In this document: positions 1-15,640 of the stretch, in pieces
Position numbering within the stretch: the stretch's first letter is position 1
Layout: each line of letters begins with the position of its first letter
Assembly: GCA_907165065.1 (NCBI GenBank)
Contig: OU015533.1
Location: forward strand, 28,846,578 to 28,910,577
Length of the DNA stretch: 64,000 nt
Reading direction: 5' to 3'
Source of the DNA: Caprimulgus europaeus
Taxonomy: Eukaryota; Chordata; Aves; Caprimulgiformes; Caprimulgidae
Notes under the pieces: model-generated
What the model was told of the DNA's origin: nothing
Seen by the model: only the letters and a program-made list of their open reading frames with translations
Database searches by the model: none
Translations under genes and position numbers: made by a program

Positions 1-1466
1 TCATGAAAAGAAAGAAAAAGTTGTTACCCAAGAAGACAGGTTAGTAGTTTGCACTGGGAGGTGCTTCCTGATCCAGTAGTACTTAATCTTTTGGTGACAC
101 AAGTAACAACCCAAAATGACTTAAATTCTAAATGTTGTACATGGCCCACTGAAGTGCTGCAAGCATGTGAAATTGTATTTGTAGGACTGACAGAAGGATA
201 CATGAGTCCTTTCAGGGCTTAGAAACTAGGTTTTCTTCGTCTTGTCTCATTTGTGGAGCTGAATTTAAAAAATTCCTTTTAGAGTAGGTCCTGGAACAGA
301 CATTATTTTTCACCTAGTACTAACTACAACTACTATTTATCTGATAAGCAGAAGAACTAGTTACAATTCTGTCCTCTAATTTCCCAGAACACTGACTGTA
401 TCACCAGTCTGTGTAGTATTTGCAATGAAGGGAGCTCGGACGCTCCTTTGGAAGCCGCTCTGCTTTGCAGCTGAAGTTTCAAGGCAAACAAGCGCGTATG
501 TTTGCATTTATCTGCAGTGTGCTGCTTTGACCAGCTGCACTGGGAGGAGAGCCCTCTGCCTGGACTCCCATCCCCCTGTGGCATTTAGCCTTGTGCTAAC
601 TTTGCACATTGGTACCATTACTGTTGCTTTGCAGGATAGCTTCTGCCTTGGTGTTAACTGCCTTCAGGATGCTCAGCAGCACATTAACACCTTTCAGGTG
701 TTTTTCATTGGTGTTCTTAGTATGTTACCAAGTTACCTAGAGGCAGCCCAGTCTTTACAAATAAGCCTTAAAAGTTTGACTGTCTCAAGATCTGCTTCAG
801 CACATTAACACTGCCATGTTCTTGGCCAGCAGACAAGGACTAAAGAATGACATGGTTGCTAGTGACTATTTTGTGATTTTTTTTTTATTTGAGTTACTTA
901 CATTACCATTACAGTGATGCAGGTATTATTAATAAAATGAAAGTATTGCTCGAGAACAAATATATGAATGTTCTAAATACAGCTTTTTTTGCACCAGTTG
1001 AACATCCTGTCCATCCAGTACATTAGTGTTTGGTTGGACTGCAGCAAAGGAAAGAGTTAAGGCTATAAAGAGATTAATAGGTGAACATTGGTCTGACTCA
1101 TGATTTTTTATTCACCTATTTTTTGTAATAAATATTGCATCAGCATTTGACTCAGCCCAAAGGCTCTAATATAAATCCTGTGAGCAGAATTTTGTCACTC
1201 AGTAGGATCCTTTTCTCACAGAAGCAGAATATTACTGGTGTTGACTTACTGGGACCGCGTGTTGAAACGATCGGTGGATCTTGAGTGTGTGTGATTTGTG
1301 AAGAGCAATTGTTATGAATTCAGCCTTTTTTCCTAACTTGTATTTCTTAACAATACCTCCATATTCTACAAATGACAGTATTAGGTAAAGATTTGACCTG
1401 AACAGTTAAGTAGCCCATGTTTGCAAGTAATTGTTCTGGATCTGAATGGCCTTTTTTGCTTTGCAG
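1..1466 (+). other. CREB1: CREB1 last intron (partial)
   Basis: AT-rich sequence without a convincing exon, ending in a pyrimidine-rich stretch and a TTTGCAG acceptor at about 1461-1466. Its 5' donor lies outside the window. The 127-codon open frame at 425-808 has no protein-like pattern I recognise and is treated as chance. The intron assignment follows from the bZIP exon that begins at 1467 in mid-codon. Confidence 0.8.
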
Positions 1467-1611
1467 AGAGGCAGCACGTGAATGTCGCAGGAAGAAAAAG
1501 GAGTACGTGAAATGTCTAGAAAATCGAGTGGCTGTGCTTGAAAACCAAAACAAGACACTGATTGAGGAGTTGAAAGCACTTAAGGACCTTTACTGCCACA
1601 AATCAGATTAA
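1467..1611 (+). CDS. CREB1: CREB1 terminal coding exon (bZIP C-terminus)
   Basis: CREB1 is a nuclear bZIP activator that binds cAMP response elements as a dimer after Ser phosphorylation by PKA and CaM kinases. This exon gives the last 47 residues. It begins after the acceptor AG at 1465-1466 with one base that completes an Arg codon, and ends at TAA 1609-1611. It holds the second half of the basic region (EAARECRRKKKEYVK) and then a leucine zipper with Leu every seven residues (LENRVAV, LENQNKT, LIEELKA, L). The end, LYCHKSD, is the CREB1 form; from family knowledge CREM and ATF1 end differently, so this is the CREB1 paralogue. The upstream exons (KID, Q-rich domains, start of the basic region) are outside the window. 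An in-frame ATG at 1417 lies in the intron and is not a start. Confidence 0.97.
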
Positions 1612-3402
1612 TTTTGGATTCCCATTTTCACTTGTCCAGGTGGGATAGAGACTGGTTCTGGCTATGCCCAGAAAGACAAAGTAAACTTTTTATTTTCTAA
1701 ACATTTCTTTTTTTCTATGCGCAAAACTGCCTGAAGCAACTACAGAATATATTTCATCTGTGCTTTGCATCAAACTGTGAATGTTCAAGTACTTGCCTCC
1801 ACTTCTCCCCCTACAAGATTATTTTCATCATCAGTCTCAGCGTGAAGAACAGGCTTCTTTCTCATCTCCCCATCCTCTTCAAGGAGTAACAGTGCTTACT
1901 TGGGAAGTTACTGTGGGGAGGGTCCTTTTGTAATGATTTCAGGAGTTTGTGCTGAGCTCTTTCCATTGCCTTAGAGACAGAACCACCCCAGCCTCTTGGT
2001 CCAGAGAACTGTGGGCCCCACATGTGGAGTATGCACGGTGCAATGAAGAAGCAATGGTTGCCAAATTGTTTTCCCATATTCATAATGAACTATAAAAATA
2101 CACGGCTAAGCGGCATGCCAAATGGAAGGCGGTTCACAGTCACGTTCCTAGTGTGGAGATAACATACCTTTTTCAAACTAGCCCAGGAGGGGTTTTGATT
2201 TGTAATCTGTATTAATCCCTCCTGGACTAGTAAAAACTTCTCCATCCCTCAGAAACAAATGCATTGAAATGAGCTTCACTGGTCAGTTGTTGCTTCTCAA
2301 AGGTTATGTGTGCAAGTGTGTTCAGCTTTCTGAATGCACAAAAGGCAAACACCAACTTCATAGAATACTGGTTGGGAAATGATACTTGGATGGGAAAGAA
2401 ATATAAAATAAAAAAGATACATTAGTGACGTTTTGAAAACAGTCACATAGTAAGCAGGGGTAACACAAAAGCATTGGCTGTTTGTATGTTGAACAACTAA
2501 GCAGTTGAAGCATGAACAACTCCACATATATATTCCCTGATGACAGTATAGTCTGTGTCCCAAGTCCTCTCAAACAATAAGGTTATTTCTGTTTCTCTAC
2601 CACTATCTTATGTAATGGAAATTATTGTACTCAGTGGAAACATCATCCTGGTTTGCTAGATTCTTTTCAAAACTTTGAGGCTGCCTTCTATGCATAAATT
2701 AAATTGCAGTATGACAACTACCAAGACAACTTCAAATACTGAAGAGATCTGCAAACACAAATATTCCAACTTCTGCTTTGCAAGGGGCAATGTTAATTAT
2801 TTGAACCTGGCCAGGCTAGCTAAATTCTTAATTTAATCAGGGGATTTTTCATGTAAAGAGTCAGATTTACTGAGTAATTTATTCCTGTAAGTAAAATTAC
2901 TCGTGTGCCTCAGGTGTTTGCAAGATCAAATTTTTTGTGTGCACTGAGGAAATGTGATCTTTCCCAGATTTACCATTTGTTAAAATGGTAGTTCATGTTT
3001 AAAAACAATTTTGTACTGAGCATTAGGACCTCAAAAGAATCATGCTCAAAAAGAAACAAAAAAAAATATCAATAAGTTGTCAAAAAAAATGTGTCAAAAA
3101 GAATCATGTGCAGCTTGTTTACTGGCCCTCCGAAGCCAGTCTCTTGATACATTAACTTGGGTCATTTGATGGAGTAAGTTTACTTTAGGCTTCTGGTCAA
3201 ACTTTTATGTATAGAAACATATGAATAAGACTCTGGTCTGTACTAATGCCTTGCCTAGCAAAGTATTAGCTAATATTTTTTCCCATTCACTCTACCTGTT
3301 TAAGATAAATTTCAAACATGAGCTTCTAAAAGGCTGTACAATCAATGTGATTTTATAAGAACATTTGGAAGACTTTGGGTAATTGAGTCTTAAACAGCTA
3401 AG

Positions 3403-3410
3403 CAGTATTA
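3403..3410 (+). promoter_or_regulatory. miR-200b/429 seed match (8-mer)
   Basis: CAGTATTA, the full 8-mer target of the miR-200b/200c/429 family, lies in the probable CREB1 3' UTR. The seed is exact; whether it is used is not visible here. Confidence 0.3.
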
Positions 3411-4676
3411 AACGTTCTAGTTTTCTCATTTGAGAGGGCATTCAGTTTCCAAGAGACTTTAAAAGGAGCAGGGTTAAACTTGTAGCATTATTGTTAAATC
3501 TAGAGTTATCAGTAATTTCAAGTTACATTTGTATTTCAAGAAGAGAACATAAGTATCAGAATTATGAAAGATTCATTTTCACAAGTTTTGAGGGGGTTTA
3601 TAAATGGTCTATTTTTATCTGCTGTAGAGAACTGATTTTCATGTTTTTATTTAATGGGAAATGAATTTATTAATGTAGCAATGCAAATTTAAAGAAGACT
3701 CTAAATTCTCAGCAGTGCTTTTATAAAAATTGTCTGATTCTTAAAGTCAGAGAACACCAATACATACAATGGTTACCAGCTTTTCAGAACTAGGGCTGAA
3801 GGAGAAAAGGCTGTACATGTACATTAGGTCTCTTTCTTTTGTAGAACAATCTGTTTGCAAAAACTTGAGGTTTTGGAGTGAACCTGAATGAGACTATGCG
3901 TGATCTGAGAGCTGTTCCTAATGGGTGATGAGCACTGTCTGGTGCTTGCTGATAGTCACTCAGCACAAAGCCTGGGAGCTGAATGGACCAGGGAGCCTAC
4001 ACTGGTACCCTCATGGGGTTCTTTTAATACAGGGTTGGTGCAAATTTGTGCAGCAGTGAGAGGGAACTGTGTTACCGGTTTGTCTGTGCCTGGTCTGCGA
4101 GTAGTCTGTGGTGGTGTTATTCTAGACCTCATTAGCAACTAAGAAAAATAATTTTGTTTTAAAGTACATAGGGATCTGCAAGAATCTTTGTTTTTATTTA
4201 TGCTGCACTGAGGATTTAGGGACTTGAATTTCTTTAATAGAAATTTTAAATGACAGTAATAAGAAATGTATTAGACCAAGTACAGGGCTGGCTGGGGTTA
4301 CCCATACATGCTTTACTATTCGTATTGACCCAGAAAGGGAAAGAATATGACGCAGAAATCCATTCATGTGTTATTTACCAAGTAGTGAGGTTGGGGTAAT
4401 CAGCTTCTATAAACTAAGGCTATTTGGAAGTAGGATGGAAATGATGCTGGCAGGGGGGAGGGAGGGTTAGTTTTAGATCTCACAGTTGTGAGTTTTCAAG
4501 ATAGCCTGTTTTACCTGAAGAGAGGGTTAGAAAGGGCTAGATCCATTACATTCATAATAAACAAGAATTGATTTGAAATATAATTTTTGTAATGTCATTA
4601 TTTTGCAAAACAGCACCAATCAGGCAGTTAAGATATTGTCAGAGGTGCTCTTTTAATTTAGATATTCTTGGAAAAT

Positions 4677-4723
4677 ACATATGTATAATATATGTACATA
4701 TATATATATACACACAGTATATA
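4677..4723. repeat. TA/CA-rich microsatellite
   Basis: Alternating purine-pyrimidine sequence: an imperfect (TA)n block passing into (CA)n and back to TA, inside the CREB1 3' UTR region. Confidence 0.8.
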
Positions 4724-4800
4724 ATCTACAGCTCTGAGAGCTTTTAAGTCAGGAATGCTGAGTATTATACTATATGGAGGTCAGAAAAAATTTTTACTTT

Positions 4801-4842
4801 TCTGTGTGTGTCTGGGTGCGTGTGGGTGTGTGCGCGTGTGTG
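4801..4842. repeat. Imperfect (GT)n microsatellite
   Basis: GT/GC dinucleotide run with GGGT interruptions, about 80 nt after the TA-rich block. Alternating purine-pyrimidine sequence of this kind can adopt Z-DNA. Confidence 0.7.
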
Positions 4843-7762
4843 AAAGCTTCCCCCCACCCCGGGAGTCCTGGGCTGCATTATTCTAGCGCTTATTACTGAT
4901 TTGTTTTGTGCTGTTTCTCAGTTATCCATTTTCAAGAATTTTATTTCATCTTTCATGGCTTTTGTGAGGTTTGTTTTTGTTTTTTATTGATGGAGATTTT
5001 TGAAATTATGTAAACAGTTGTTTTACAACCAGCACCACCCCCTAGAATAATTCACTTCTGTGCTTTTTCTCTTTGGCAGCTATATATCAAAGGCAAAACA
5101 ATTGGAAAGGTTGTTAAAGAGTTATTTTCTAAAGGAACCACTTGTAACACTTCTGTTTTCCTCCTGGGGTAATGGCGATGTAATTTTATTTGAGCAGCGA
5201 TTTCACCAGAATCAAATAGTTGCCGGCACTGTTGCTTGTACCTGAAAGCACAATTTTAGCCTGTCGGGCTTGTCAGGGCTGTGCAGACACCTGTAGGTTC
5301 TGGCTCCTCTGTAGCTGGCGTTTGCCTTGTAGACCACTGTCTTCTCTGGTACTTGTACGTTGATCAGAAAATTGGTGGGGTGTTTGGAATCATTGAGAGG
5401 CTCAGGAAAAAAAAAAAGATTTAATAAGGAAAAACAGCCCTGATAGTTTCTGATCTAAATTTGTACTACAGGTTTGGGGTTTTTTTTAAATCTGGGCTTC
5501 CAGTAGACTGCAGCTGCAAGTAGTCATCTGTTAGCGAAAACTGGCCTCTGCTAGTCTACTTTATAGTTTTTTAATTTATGACAGACAGACAGTGTTTTTT
5601 CTGAGTTAAAGACAACTATCCCCGTCAAAACAAGTTCATTATCAGTGGTTGCAAATCTATGACAATTCAGAGAGGATTCCATTGTTTTTTAAGACCCTGA
5701 TTTTATTGTCATTTTTTCACCCTGAAGCTGGTTAGTGATATAACGTTTGCCAATGATCTAACGAAAAGGTCATGTATTTATTTTTCTTACACTATATTCT
5801 TTGTAAATGTTTAATTAAAATGTGCACTTTTAAAAAAAAAAAAAAACACAGAACAAAAAAAATTCAGAGCAATTGGATTTGCTTGAGAAGCTCCCCAGCA
5901 CAATTGTTGTAATCCTGCTGCCTGCACACAGTTCACTCCTCTCCCCCAGCAGCTGACTCCTTTGCAAATTTAACTTGCTGATGAGCACCTGGCATCCAGC
6001 AGGCATTACTTCTGAATGGCAGGAAATCTGAAATGGCAGTACTGAGGACTGGAAAGAGTTAAGTGTGTGGTGTCTCCGGGCAGTATGTACAGGATGGATG
6101 TGAAATTATTTTTAGAACAGAACTAGTTCAGTGATCCCAAGTGAGAAAGGGAGGTTAATTTGGAAGGAAAACTAAACTATCTTTCTGTCACTTTATTCCC
6201 TTAATTTGAGATTTGGCTGCAGATTTTACAAGCTGCATTCCAAGAAAATAAATCAAAAGGCTTTCCAGTTCTTTGACACCAGAAAGTAGAGGTACATTGA
6301 CAATGTGACACCTTGCTTTAAAAGATTAAAAAAAAGCACAACCACCTTTCTTTTGCAGGAATAATGATAATTTAGCTATAACCCTGAAATCTGTCACTGT
6401 GAGCAGGTTTTAAAAGCATACAGTATGTTGATGGTTCTCTGTACTGTGTACTGCTCTGTGCCCTGAGCTTTTGAATTTGCTAGCTGTAAAAGACACTGAT
6501 GTTGCAGAAACCTGAATGTATCGTGAAGCTCAGTTGGTCTGGGAGGAGCCAGACTGATGGAGAGAAGAAACAGGGTGCTGAAAACCTATCTGCTGTGTGC
6601 GTGTGACAGGTTCAGGTCTGTGGATGGATGTGGCTTAAATCTGTACGTCTTTGGGGAAAAGGGACCAGATCCAGTTGGTAAAGAGGGTTTGCATTTCAAG
6701 TGTTTTGCCCTGGAATGTGTTTCTTAAATGTATTTAAGCTCTGGCCAGCAGAGACTTGCGTGGGTTAGTTTGCGTGGCACAGATTGGCGAGTTCAGGTGT
6801 CGCTGTCCCCAGCGAGAGGCAGGTGAAGTCAGCTGTCCTCAGGAGTTGTGCTGGCAGGGAAAGGGCCAGGAACAGGCTGTAGTGATCCAGGGCTGGCACG
6901 CTCCTTAAGCTGACCGCTTACTGTAGTCACGGGTTGGGAGCAGTCGGTTCACTCGGTCTCAGCCTCGGCTCTGTATTTCTCTTAAATTGGGGGGTAGCTG
7001 AGTGAGAGCAGGGGAGGGGCAGGCCTCGAGCCAGGCAGCTATTGGGAAATGGCCACTGTTCAGAACTAAGGATGTTCAGATGCTTTCCACAAGTTGTGTT
7101 TTAGCCAGGTGACACTCCATTTTTTTGTGTGTAATGACATTTATTTATATTAAAACATTAATTTTAAAAAGTTACAGAACTTTTGAGTTTGTATGAGATC
7201 TGAAACTGTGCTGCTTATAGGGACTTCTAGGGATGGGATGTAGAACAGGGCAAGAAGAGGTGCTAGTTGGCAGCCAAACCCTCCACAGACTTGTCCACAG
7301 ATCAGTTGTTCACTTCAAAAATGATTTATTTCTACTCTGGATTTAGAATTTGAAATTGTTTTGGAACAATGTTTTTCAGGGAAGCTTCCAGAGCGAGGGT
7401 TATTATTCTCCCTTTGTAATGTAAGCTGGAAAGAGTAAGCTCACCTCATCTGCATTTCTGATTCTTTACCCACACCATGTCAGCACAGAACAGGGTATTT
7501 GAGCTCGACTCCCACATACTTGTGGAAGTTAAAAGACTAAATGAAAATTCATTATTGGGGGAAAATAAATTCTTATTTACATTTCCCCAAAAATCTAGAA
7601 ACATCCCTGCTGTGTTTGTTTTGGTTTTTTTTTTTTACTTATTTTTTTGTGCTTTATCTGTGTTTTTTTTTAAAAAAATTGTACTGGGTTATAATGCATT
7701 TTATTAACACTATGTACATATTAGCTGCTTTGTGTTTCAGAATGGTAGCAATTGCTTTGTAT

Positions 7763-7768
7763 ATTAAA
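7763..7768 (+). terminator. Candidate distal poly(A) signal of CREB1
   Basis: ATTAAA, followed within 30 nt by GT- and T-rich sequence (GTGATTCTTGTG). It is the last good hexamer of the AT-rich 3' UTR before the sequence character changes. Position is inferred from motif only. Confidence 0.4.
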
Positions 7769-7790
7769 GTGATTCTTGTGAATTTGTGAA

Positions 7791-10700
7791 TTATTGTCAT
7801 AAAAAAGTGCTTTTTCTTACTGTAACCTTTGTGGTATAAACTGTCATAACTCCCTTTTTACACAAACATTTATGTGCAGTCACATAAACATGCTTTAAAA
7901 AACTCTACAAAGTCTCTTTTTTGAGCAGGATGTTCCATTTACACTAATTTAGTGGCACATGGTGGCTAGAGAGGAATATGGGAAAAGACATATTTTAGGC
8001 AGACTGTAGTGTACTCTCATGATCTGTGGCCTGCTATAAGTATTCATGAGTTATTTTCCCCAAAGGGAAGGCTTTTTAAAATCTTAATTAAATTGAATTA
8101 GATTAGTGAGAGGTTAAGTCCTGAAAAACAAAGTTTCTCTTCCACTTCTGATATTTTTAAATCTGCTTTCCAGTATCCATGCTGGTGGCAATTAGTTCCA
8201 TTGTTTAATAATGTGTGAAAAACTTCCCTTTCAGTCTAAATACGCTGTCTTTTCCACTTGTAAGCATTTATGTAAACCATGTACTACTGGTGTTAATAAC
8301 AGAGCAGAACAGAAGGCAGCAAACACTGCAAGGATCACACCCCAATTATGTAATCTGCCAGGCTGGATCCAAACGCTGGGATGAAAGCCAGAAGAACAAA
8401 TTCGGCACTGAGGTAAACACACCTCCAGTGAAATCAAGGGGAAGCAGTAAGGTCAGCTCATTATGGTGAGCATTCTGTGGTTTTCACAACTGAGCATTTT
8501 CATAATGCCATTCACGTACTTGCTCAGAAAAATCTACATCTCAGTAATGAGGGAGAATCCCAAACAGGGGTTAGCCTGTGAGATAAAAACACAGTTTGGC
8601 TTGAATTTCACACTGGAAAGAATCAGGTAACACAGATCCCTGTGCAGTCAGTAGGTCCGCTAGTAAACCTGATTCTTCTGACACTGCTGCACCTCAAAGC
8701 GCTGTCTCCGTAAGATGCAGAGCTGAATTTCATACTCTGTGTCTTAATATTAATCAAACATGACTTTAGTTGCAATGACATTTTAGAAAAGTTTGTTCCC
8801 TTGCAGAATGGCATGTTTCACGGATGGTCTCACGTCTGACAGCATGTTCGTGTCTTGTCTGGTCACTTCCCTGTGACTTGGATCCTCTCCCTAGAGTGAG
8901 TATGTTATTTCTCAAGAGACTATTTATGCATTGCCCCACTACTCAGGGACCCCTGCTCAGGCACATCCTCCCTACAGATGAGTTCACAGCATCTGTTACA
9001 AAACAGGAGCAAGGCAATGGTACCACCCAAAAAAGAATCTAGTGTTAGAACAGGGTGACAGAAAGTGCTTGGGCAGGGTGCTACAGCTGATGAAGCATTA
9101 CCAGGCGTCATCTCTTAGAGAGCAGAAGCTCTCCTGGGGTCACTTGGTCAAGACACCAGAATTTGCAAGTGTGATTGTGGAGGGCTGCTCTCTGTGTGCT
9201 CACTCACCGGGCAATTACACCTCTGCTACTTCTGTCCTGCATGTCTGGCGTGGTTCATTCCTGACATCTCCCTGAAGCCAGGTGTGATGGGAATATGAAA
9301 GAGCTGCAAAGCCCGACGTGGAACAACAGAAGGCACCGCTCCCTGCCTGGTGCGGGTGGGTGCTGGCACTACCGAGCAGAAACGGGCTGTAGACTTTCTC
9401 ACAATTGGTGCCTGCCCCTAAATGCTGCAGCTTAAAAAGCAACCAGAAATAACATGTTTGTGGTGGTGGCCTAACCATAATATTCCTGGGTCTGGTCTGA
9501 ATCTAGAGTGCCCACACCCCAGTAGCGGTCAGAGGAGAAGGTGTCCCCTTGAGGAGGTGCTGCCAGGAGCTCAGCTCTGCAGGTCAGGTGCAAGGCTATC
9601 ACCTGACTTGCCAGTGTCATCTCAGGCTTTTCTCCAAAAGTATTTATTTATGGGCAGTAGCATTGCTTCAGTCTTCAAACATACACCCCAGAATCTGCGT
9701 GCAGCTGCTGTGCAACAGCAACACAGCAAAAGAAGCGAGGCCTGGTCTCTCCTGGCACATACCTGCTCCTGCAGGAAGGCTACAGGCTGTAACAGCAGCA
9801 ATGGGAAAACAGACACTGAAAGCTGCTGAACAATTAGATGCAATTAAACTGATTTGGTTTAAAAGTACAAAACTTTTCCCATTGTCAAGGCAAGGCCTGG
9901 AGCAAAGCCCCTTCTTAGAAGTGTGTAGGCTGCCGCACTAGGCTTTATTCTGTACTACACTGGGCTTTATTCTGTGCTATTTAGGCGGGCTTTTTGAGCA
10001 TGTTCTTACTACAGCAACGATGCAAGCTGCTAAGGCTCTGGGTGTTGCAAGCTGCAGGCCCGTGCAAGGACCAAGCACAGCCAGGTAGCAGGGTCTCCCC
10101 ACCAACCAAGTCATGTGCGCTCACAAGCCCGAGCACCAGCACACTGCTTTCTGCCAGCTCCAGCCTGGGGGAAACCTAACCTAGAGTCACCACAGACCAG
10201 CTCAGGGAGAAGGAAACACCAGTGGGGAGGAAAAAGAAGAGGAGTGGTGAGAACTTACAGTCACACCCTGAAAACTAGAGCCAGAGACAGTGGAGAGAAC
10301 TCATAATTTTTTCAACCATGGCTCACCCGGTTGATAGGACAGAAAAAGCCATGTCTGGATCATTACAGCTCATACTATGTTCTGTTTTTAATTAAAGGTG
10401 CTGATTTCCTCCCCTCAAAGGATTTCAACTAGTTTCAGACTGCAAATTCCCAGCCAGCTGCGTAAGTACTGTTTTAGTGACACCGTGTGGCTTCTGAAGT
10501 TACTGTTGTAAGCAAGTCTTTCAGAGCAGTCCAGAGCCAAGCAAGGAACTTCACTGAAAACACACAAGAGAGACATCAGGGATGAAACTCAAGACCTTGA
10601 GGCCTCATTCATGGGAGCTGTAATGATAAATGTGTCATGTCCAGATTACAGGCTCTACATTGCTTCTGGACCACAGACCCTCTGCATCTTTTCCAGTCAG

Positions 10701-11600
10701 GAGGTTTGATGGAAGCAGAAGTGATAAAGAGCTCCTAACACCTGAAGCAGCTGCTGGTGTTTGCTGTTGCCAGTGTCAAAGCCATGCACACACTTAAAGC
10801 CTGAACTGATCTGGGGCTCTGTAATTAAGTTTAAAAAAAAATAAAATTCCACATCCACACAAAAAAGCACTACAGCAATTCCTGCATTTAGAAGCGTCAG
10901 CCCATTGTTAGACATTTTCTGTTACCCTATTGTTATCACCAGTTTCATTCTTCGACCACTAGAATGAGAAGGAAGCCTGCTGCTGGTGCGAGACGGATTC
11001 CAGGCTGCAACATTTTTCACATAGGATCTTGTGGGATAAACACACAGAGGTGTTTTTACAAGCTCAAAGTATGAAATCAGTTACTTAGAAGAGCACCTAA
11101 CTACCACTGTGCACAGAAAGCACACCGAAATCTAGACACTGCCCAAGGTCCCAAGTAATGCAAGACCAGGTACTCACCCAGCTACCGACACTTTACAGCA
11201 GCACCCTCCTCTCCTAAGTAACAGCTCTCAGAGACAGTGAGCCACAAACAAAGGCAGAAAGTAGAACATTAGTTAGTGGTACTTTGGGAGTCAAGGACTA
11301 ATTGATATTTCAAGAGCAGTTTGAGTCTCCTTGTTTCACTTTCTCTGCTGGTACATGTGCACGTGTATCTGCTTCAAGGAGCCTTGAACGGTGGGAGGGA
11401 AAATTATCTTGCTGGGGACAACTGAAGAACCACGACTGCTGTGGTACTGCAGGCACAGCCTCCACACTTGCAAATCAGGTAGAAACACCGCTGATTTCTA
11501 AGTTGGCTTACTCTGCAATATTGATTCCTGACCACTCGCCCACACAGACCTTGTTCTTTGTTTCCCTATGCTTCTTCAGTTCAGCCGTGACAGCAACAGA
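7791..11600. other. Intergenic gap between convergent CREB1 and METTL21A
   Basis: No exon, RNA gene or promoter was recognised. Open frames of up to about 135 codons (for example 9422-9829 and 9549-9941) lie on one another in several frames with no start context, splice signals or recognisable motifs. A 22-nt-period imperfect duplication of GGCTTTATTCTGT lies at 9941-9979. Confidence 0.5.
9941..9979. repeat. Imperfect 22-nt tandem duplication
   Basis: GGCTTTATTCTGTACTA at 9941 recurs as GGCTTTATTCTGTGCTA at 9963, a period of 22 nt with one mismatch. Confidence 0.7.
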
Positions 11601-12125
11601 CAACTTCATAGCAGCTGCCTTTATTGGTTTTGCTCTTTAAATGGCTTCTTTTACCACAACCTTTAAGATGCAGGCCTGAAGAGTTAAAGCATTCAGAGCT
11701 GGTGTCTTAGCTTATATTTCATCCACTTTTACTTTTCTAGAGTTAAGGAACTGATAAAGGGAAAAAACCCACTCTATTTCTAAGTTTTCCACAGAAATTA
11801 AGTGTGGTTTAATTTTAAACAACAGATTTTTTGATTACATTTTTGATGCCTGAGACTTGTGCAACTTAAATCAGTTTCAAAAATTACATTTGATAAAAAG
11901 TCAGTGGAAGACCCTATACAACTCTACTGAGAAATGAAGCAGAGGTTCACTATGCAGAACAGAAGTACAGTCCTTGTTGTATCAGACCAAGTGATCAGAC
12001 AAGACCACCAGAACAAGAAGCCAGTGAAGTAACACGACTGCAATTATATGCTTAAGAACAAGTGTATTGAGTTGAAACAAGGGGAGGATTGAACAGTATC
12101 AGTGGTTTACAAACAAAGCACAGAG
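11600..12125 (-). other. METTL21A: METTL21A 3' UTR (probable)
   Basis: AT-rich sequence between the stop and the candidate AATAAA (coding strand) at 11620-11625. No coding frame is conserved. The left boundary rests on the hexamer only. Confidence 0.45.
11620..11625 (-). terminator. Candidate METTL21A poly(A) signal
   Basis: TTTATT on the plus strand is AATAAA on the coding strand, about 500 nt past the METTL21A stop. It is the nearest canonical hexamer downstream. The cleavage site is inferred. Confidence 0.5.
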
Positions 12126-14938
<2,813 letters not shown>

Positions 14939-15640
14939 CCCGCGGGCGGACGATCGCTTTCTGAGCGCGGCGGGGGCAGCCTCAGCCCCTCACTGCTCCC
15001 GCGGCCTCCGCGCCCGGCGGGCAGCAGCCGGCGCCGCCGGCAGGGCCCTCCTCGGGCGCCTCGCTGCCTCTCGGCCCGCCCTGGCCGCCGCCGGGCCCGC
15101 TCCGCCCCGCGGCCGAGGGCAGAGAAAGGCCCGGGCCCGCCGCGGGGAAGGGCTGGGCTCTACCCTGGGCCTGGTACCGGGACCGGCCCCTCGCCGCCCG
15201 GCCCGCCCGCTACTCACGCGTCGCAGGCCCGGGGCCGCCGCGGAGCGCCCGGCCTGGCCCCCAGCGTGGCAGCCGGGGGCGGGTACGGCCTCCCCGTGCC
15301 CCCGCCCGGCTGGGAACGGCGGCGCGGCCGCGGCGCTCACCGGTACGGAGGGGTGGAGTGGGGGCTGCGGGGTCTCCAGGGCGGCCCTGCCCCGCAGCCG
15401 CAGCTGGGCGGAGGGGGCCGACAGAACGCACGCCATGGCTGCCCGCAGGGAGATGCCGGAGGCCTGGGGCTGTGCCGGCCGTCACGGCGGTGTTCGGCGC
15501 TGGGAGCCGCTGGCTGGGGCAGGGCTGTGCCTGCGCCCGTCCCGGGCACGTCCTCGGGGCATCCCGGAGGGGAAACGCATCGCGCTGCTCTCTGCGAGAG
15601 CCTGGGCCGGGGACTTCCCGCATTTTCAGTCCTACATGCC

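Larger units (their letters stand above)
1612..7790 (+). other. CREB1: CREB1 3' UTR (probable extent)
   Basis: About 6.2 kb of AT-rich sequence without a coding frame follows the CREB1 stop. Mammalian CREB1 is known for a 3' UTR of several kb. Candidate poly(A) signals are ATTAAA at 5814-5819, followed 12 nt later by a genomic run of 15 A, and ATTAAA at 7763-7768, followed by GT/T-rich sequence. I take the latter as the distal end, so the right boundary is inferred. The stretch contains AU-rich elements, a perfect miR-200b/429 8-mer match (3403-3410), and TA and GT microsatellites. Transcript evidence would be needed for the exact end. Confidence 0.5.

Noticed and set aside
425-808. 127-codon open frame inside the CREB1 intron
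   Set aside because: No recognisable family, no splice context, and a competing frame on the opposite strand.
9422-9941. Overlapping 130- to 135-codon frames between CREB1 and METTL21A
   Set aside because: Open in several frames and on both strands with no codon pattern or motif; judged chance.
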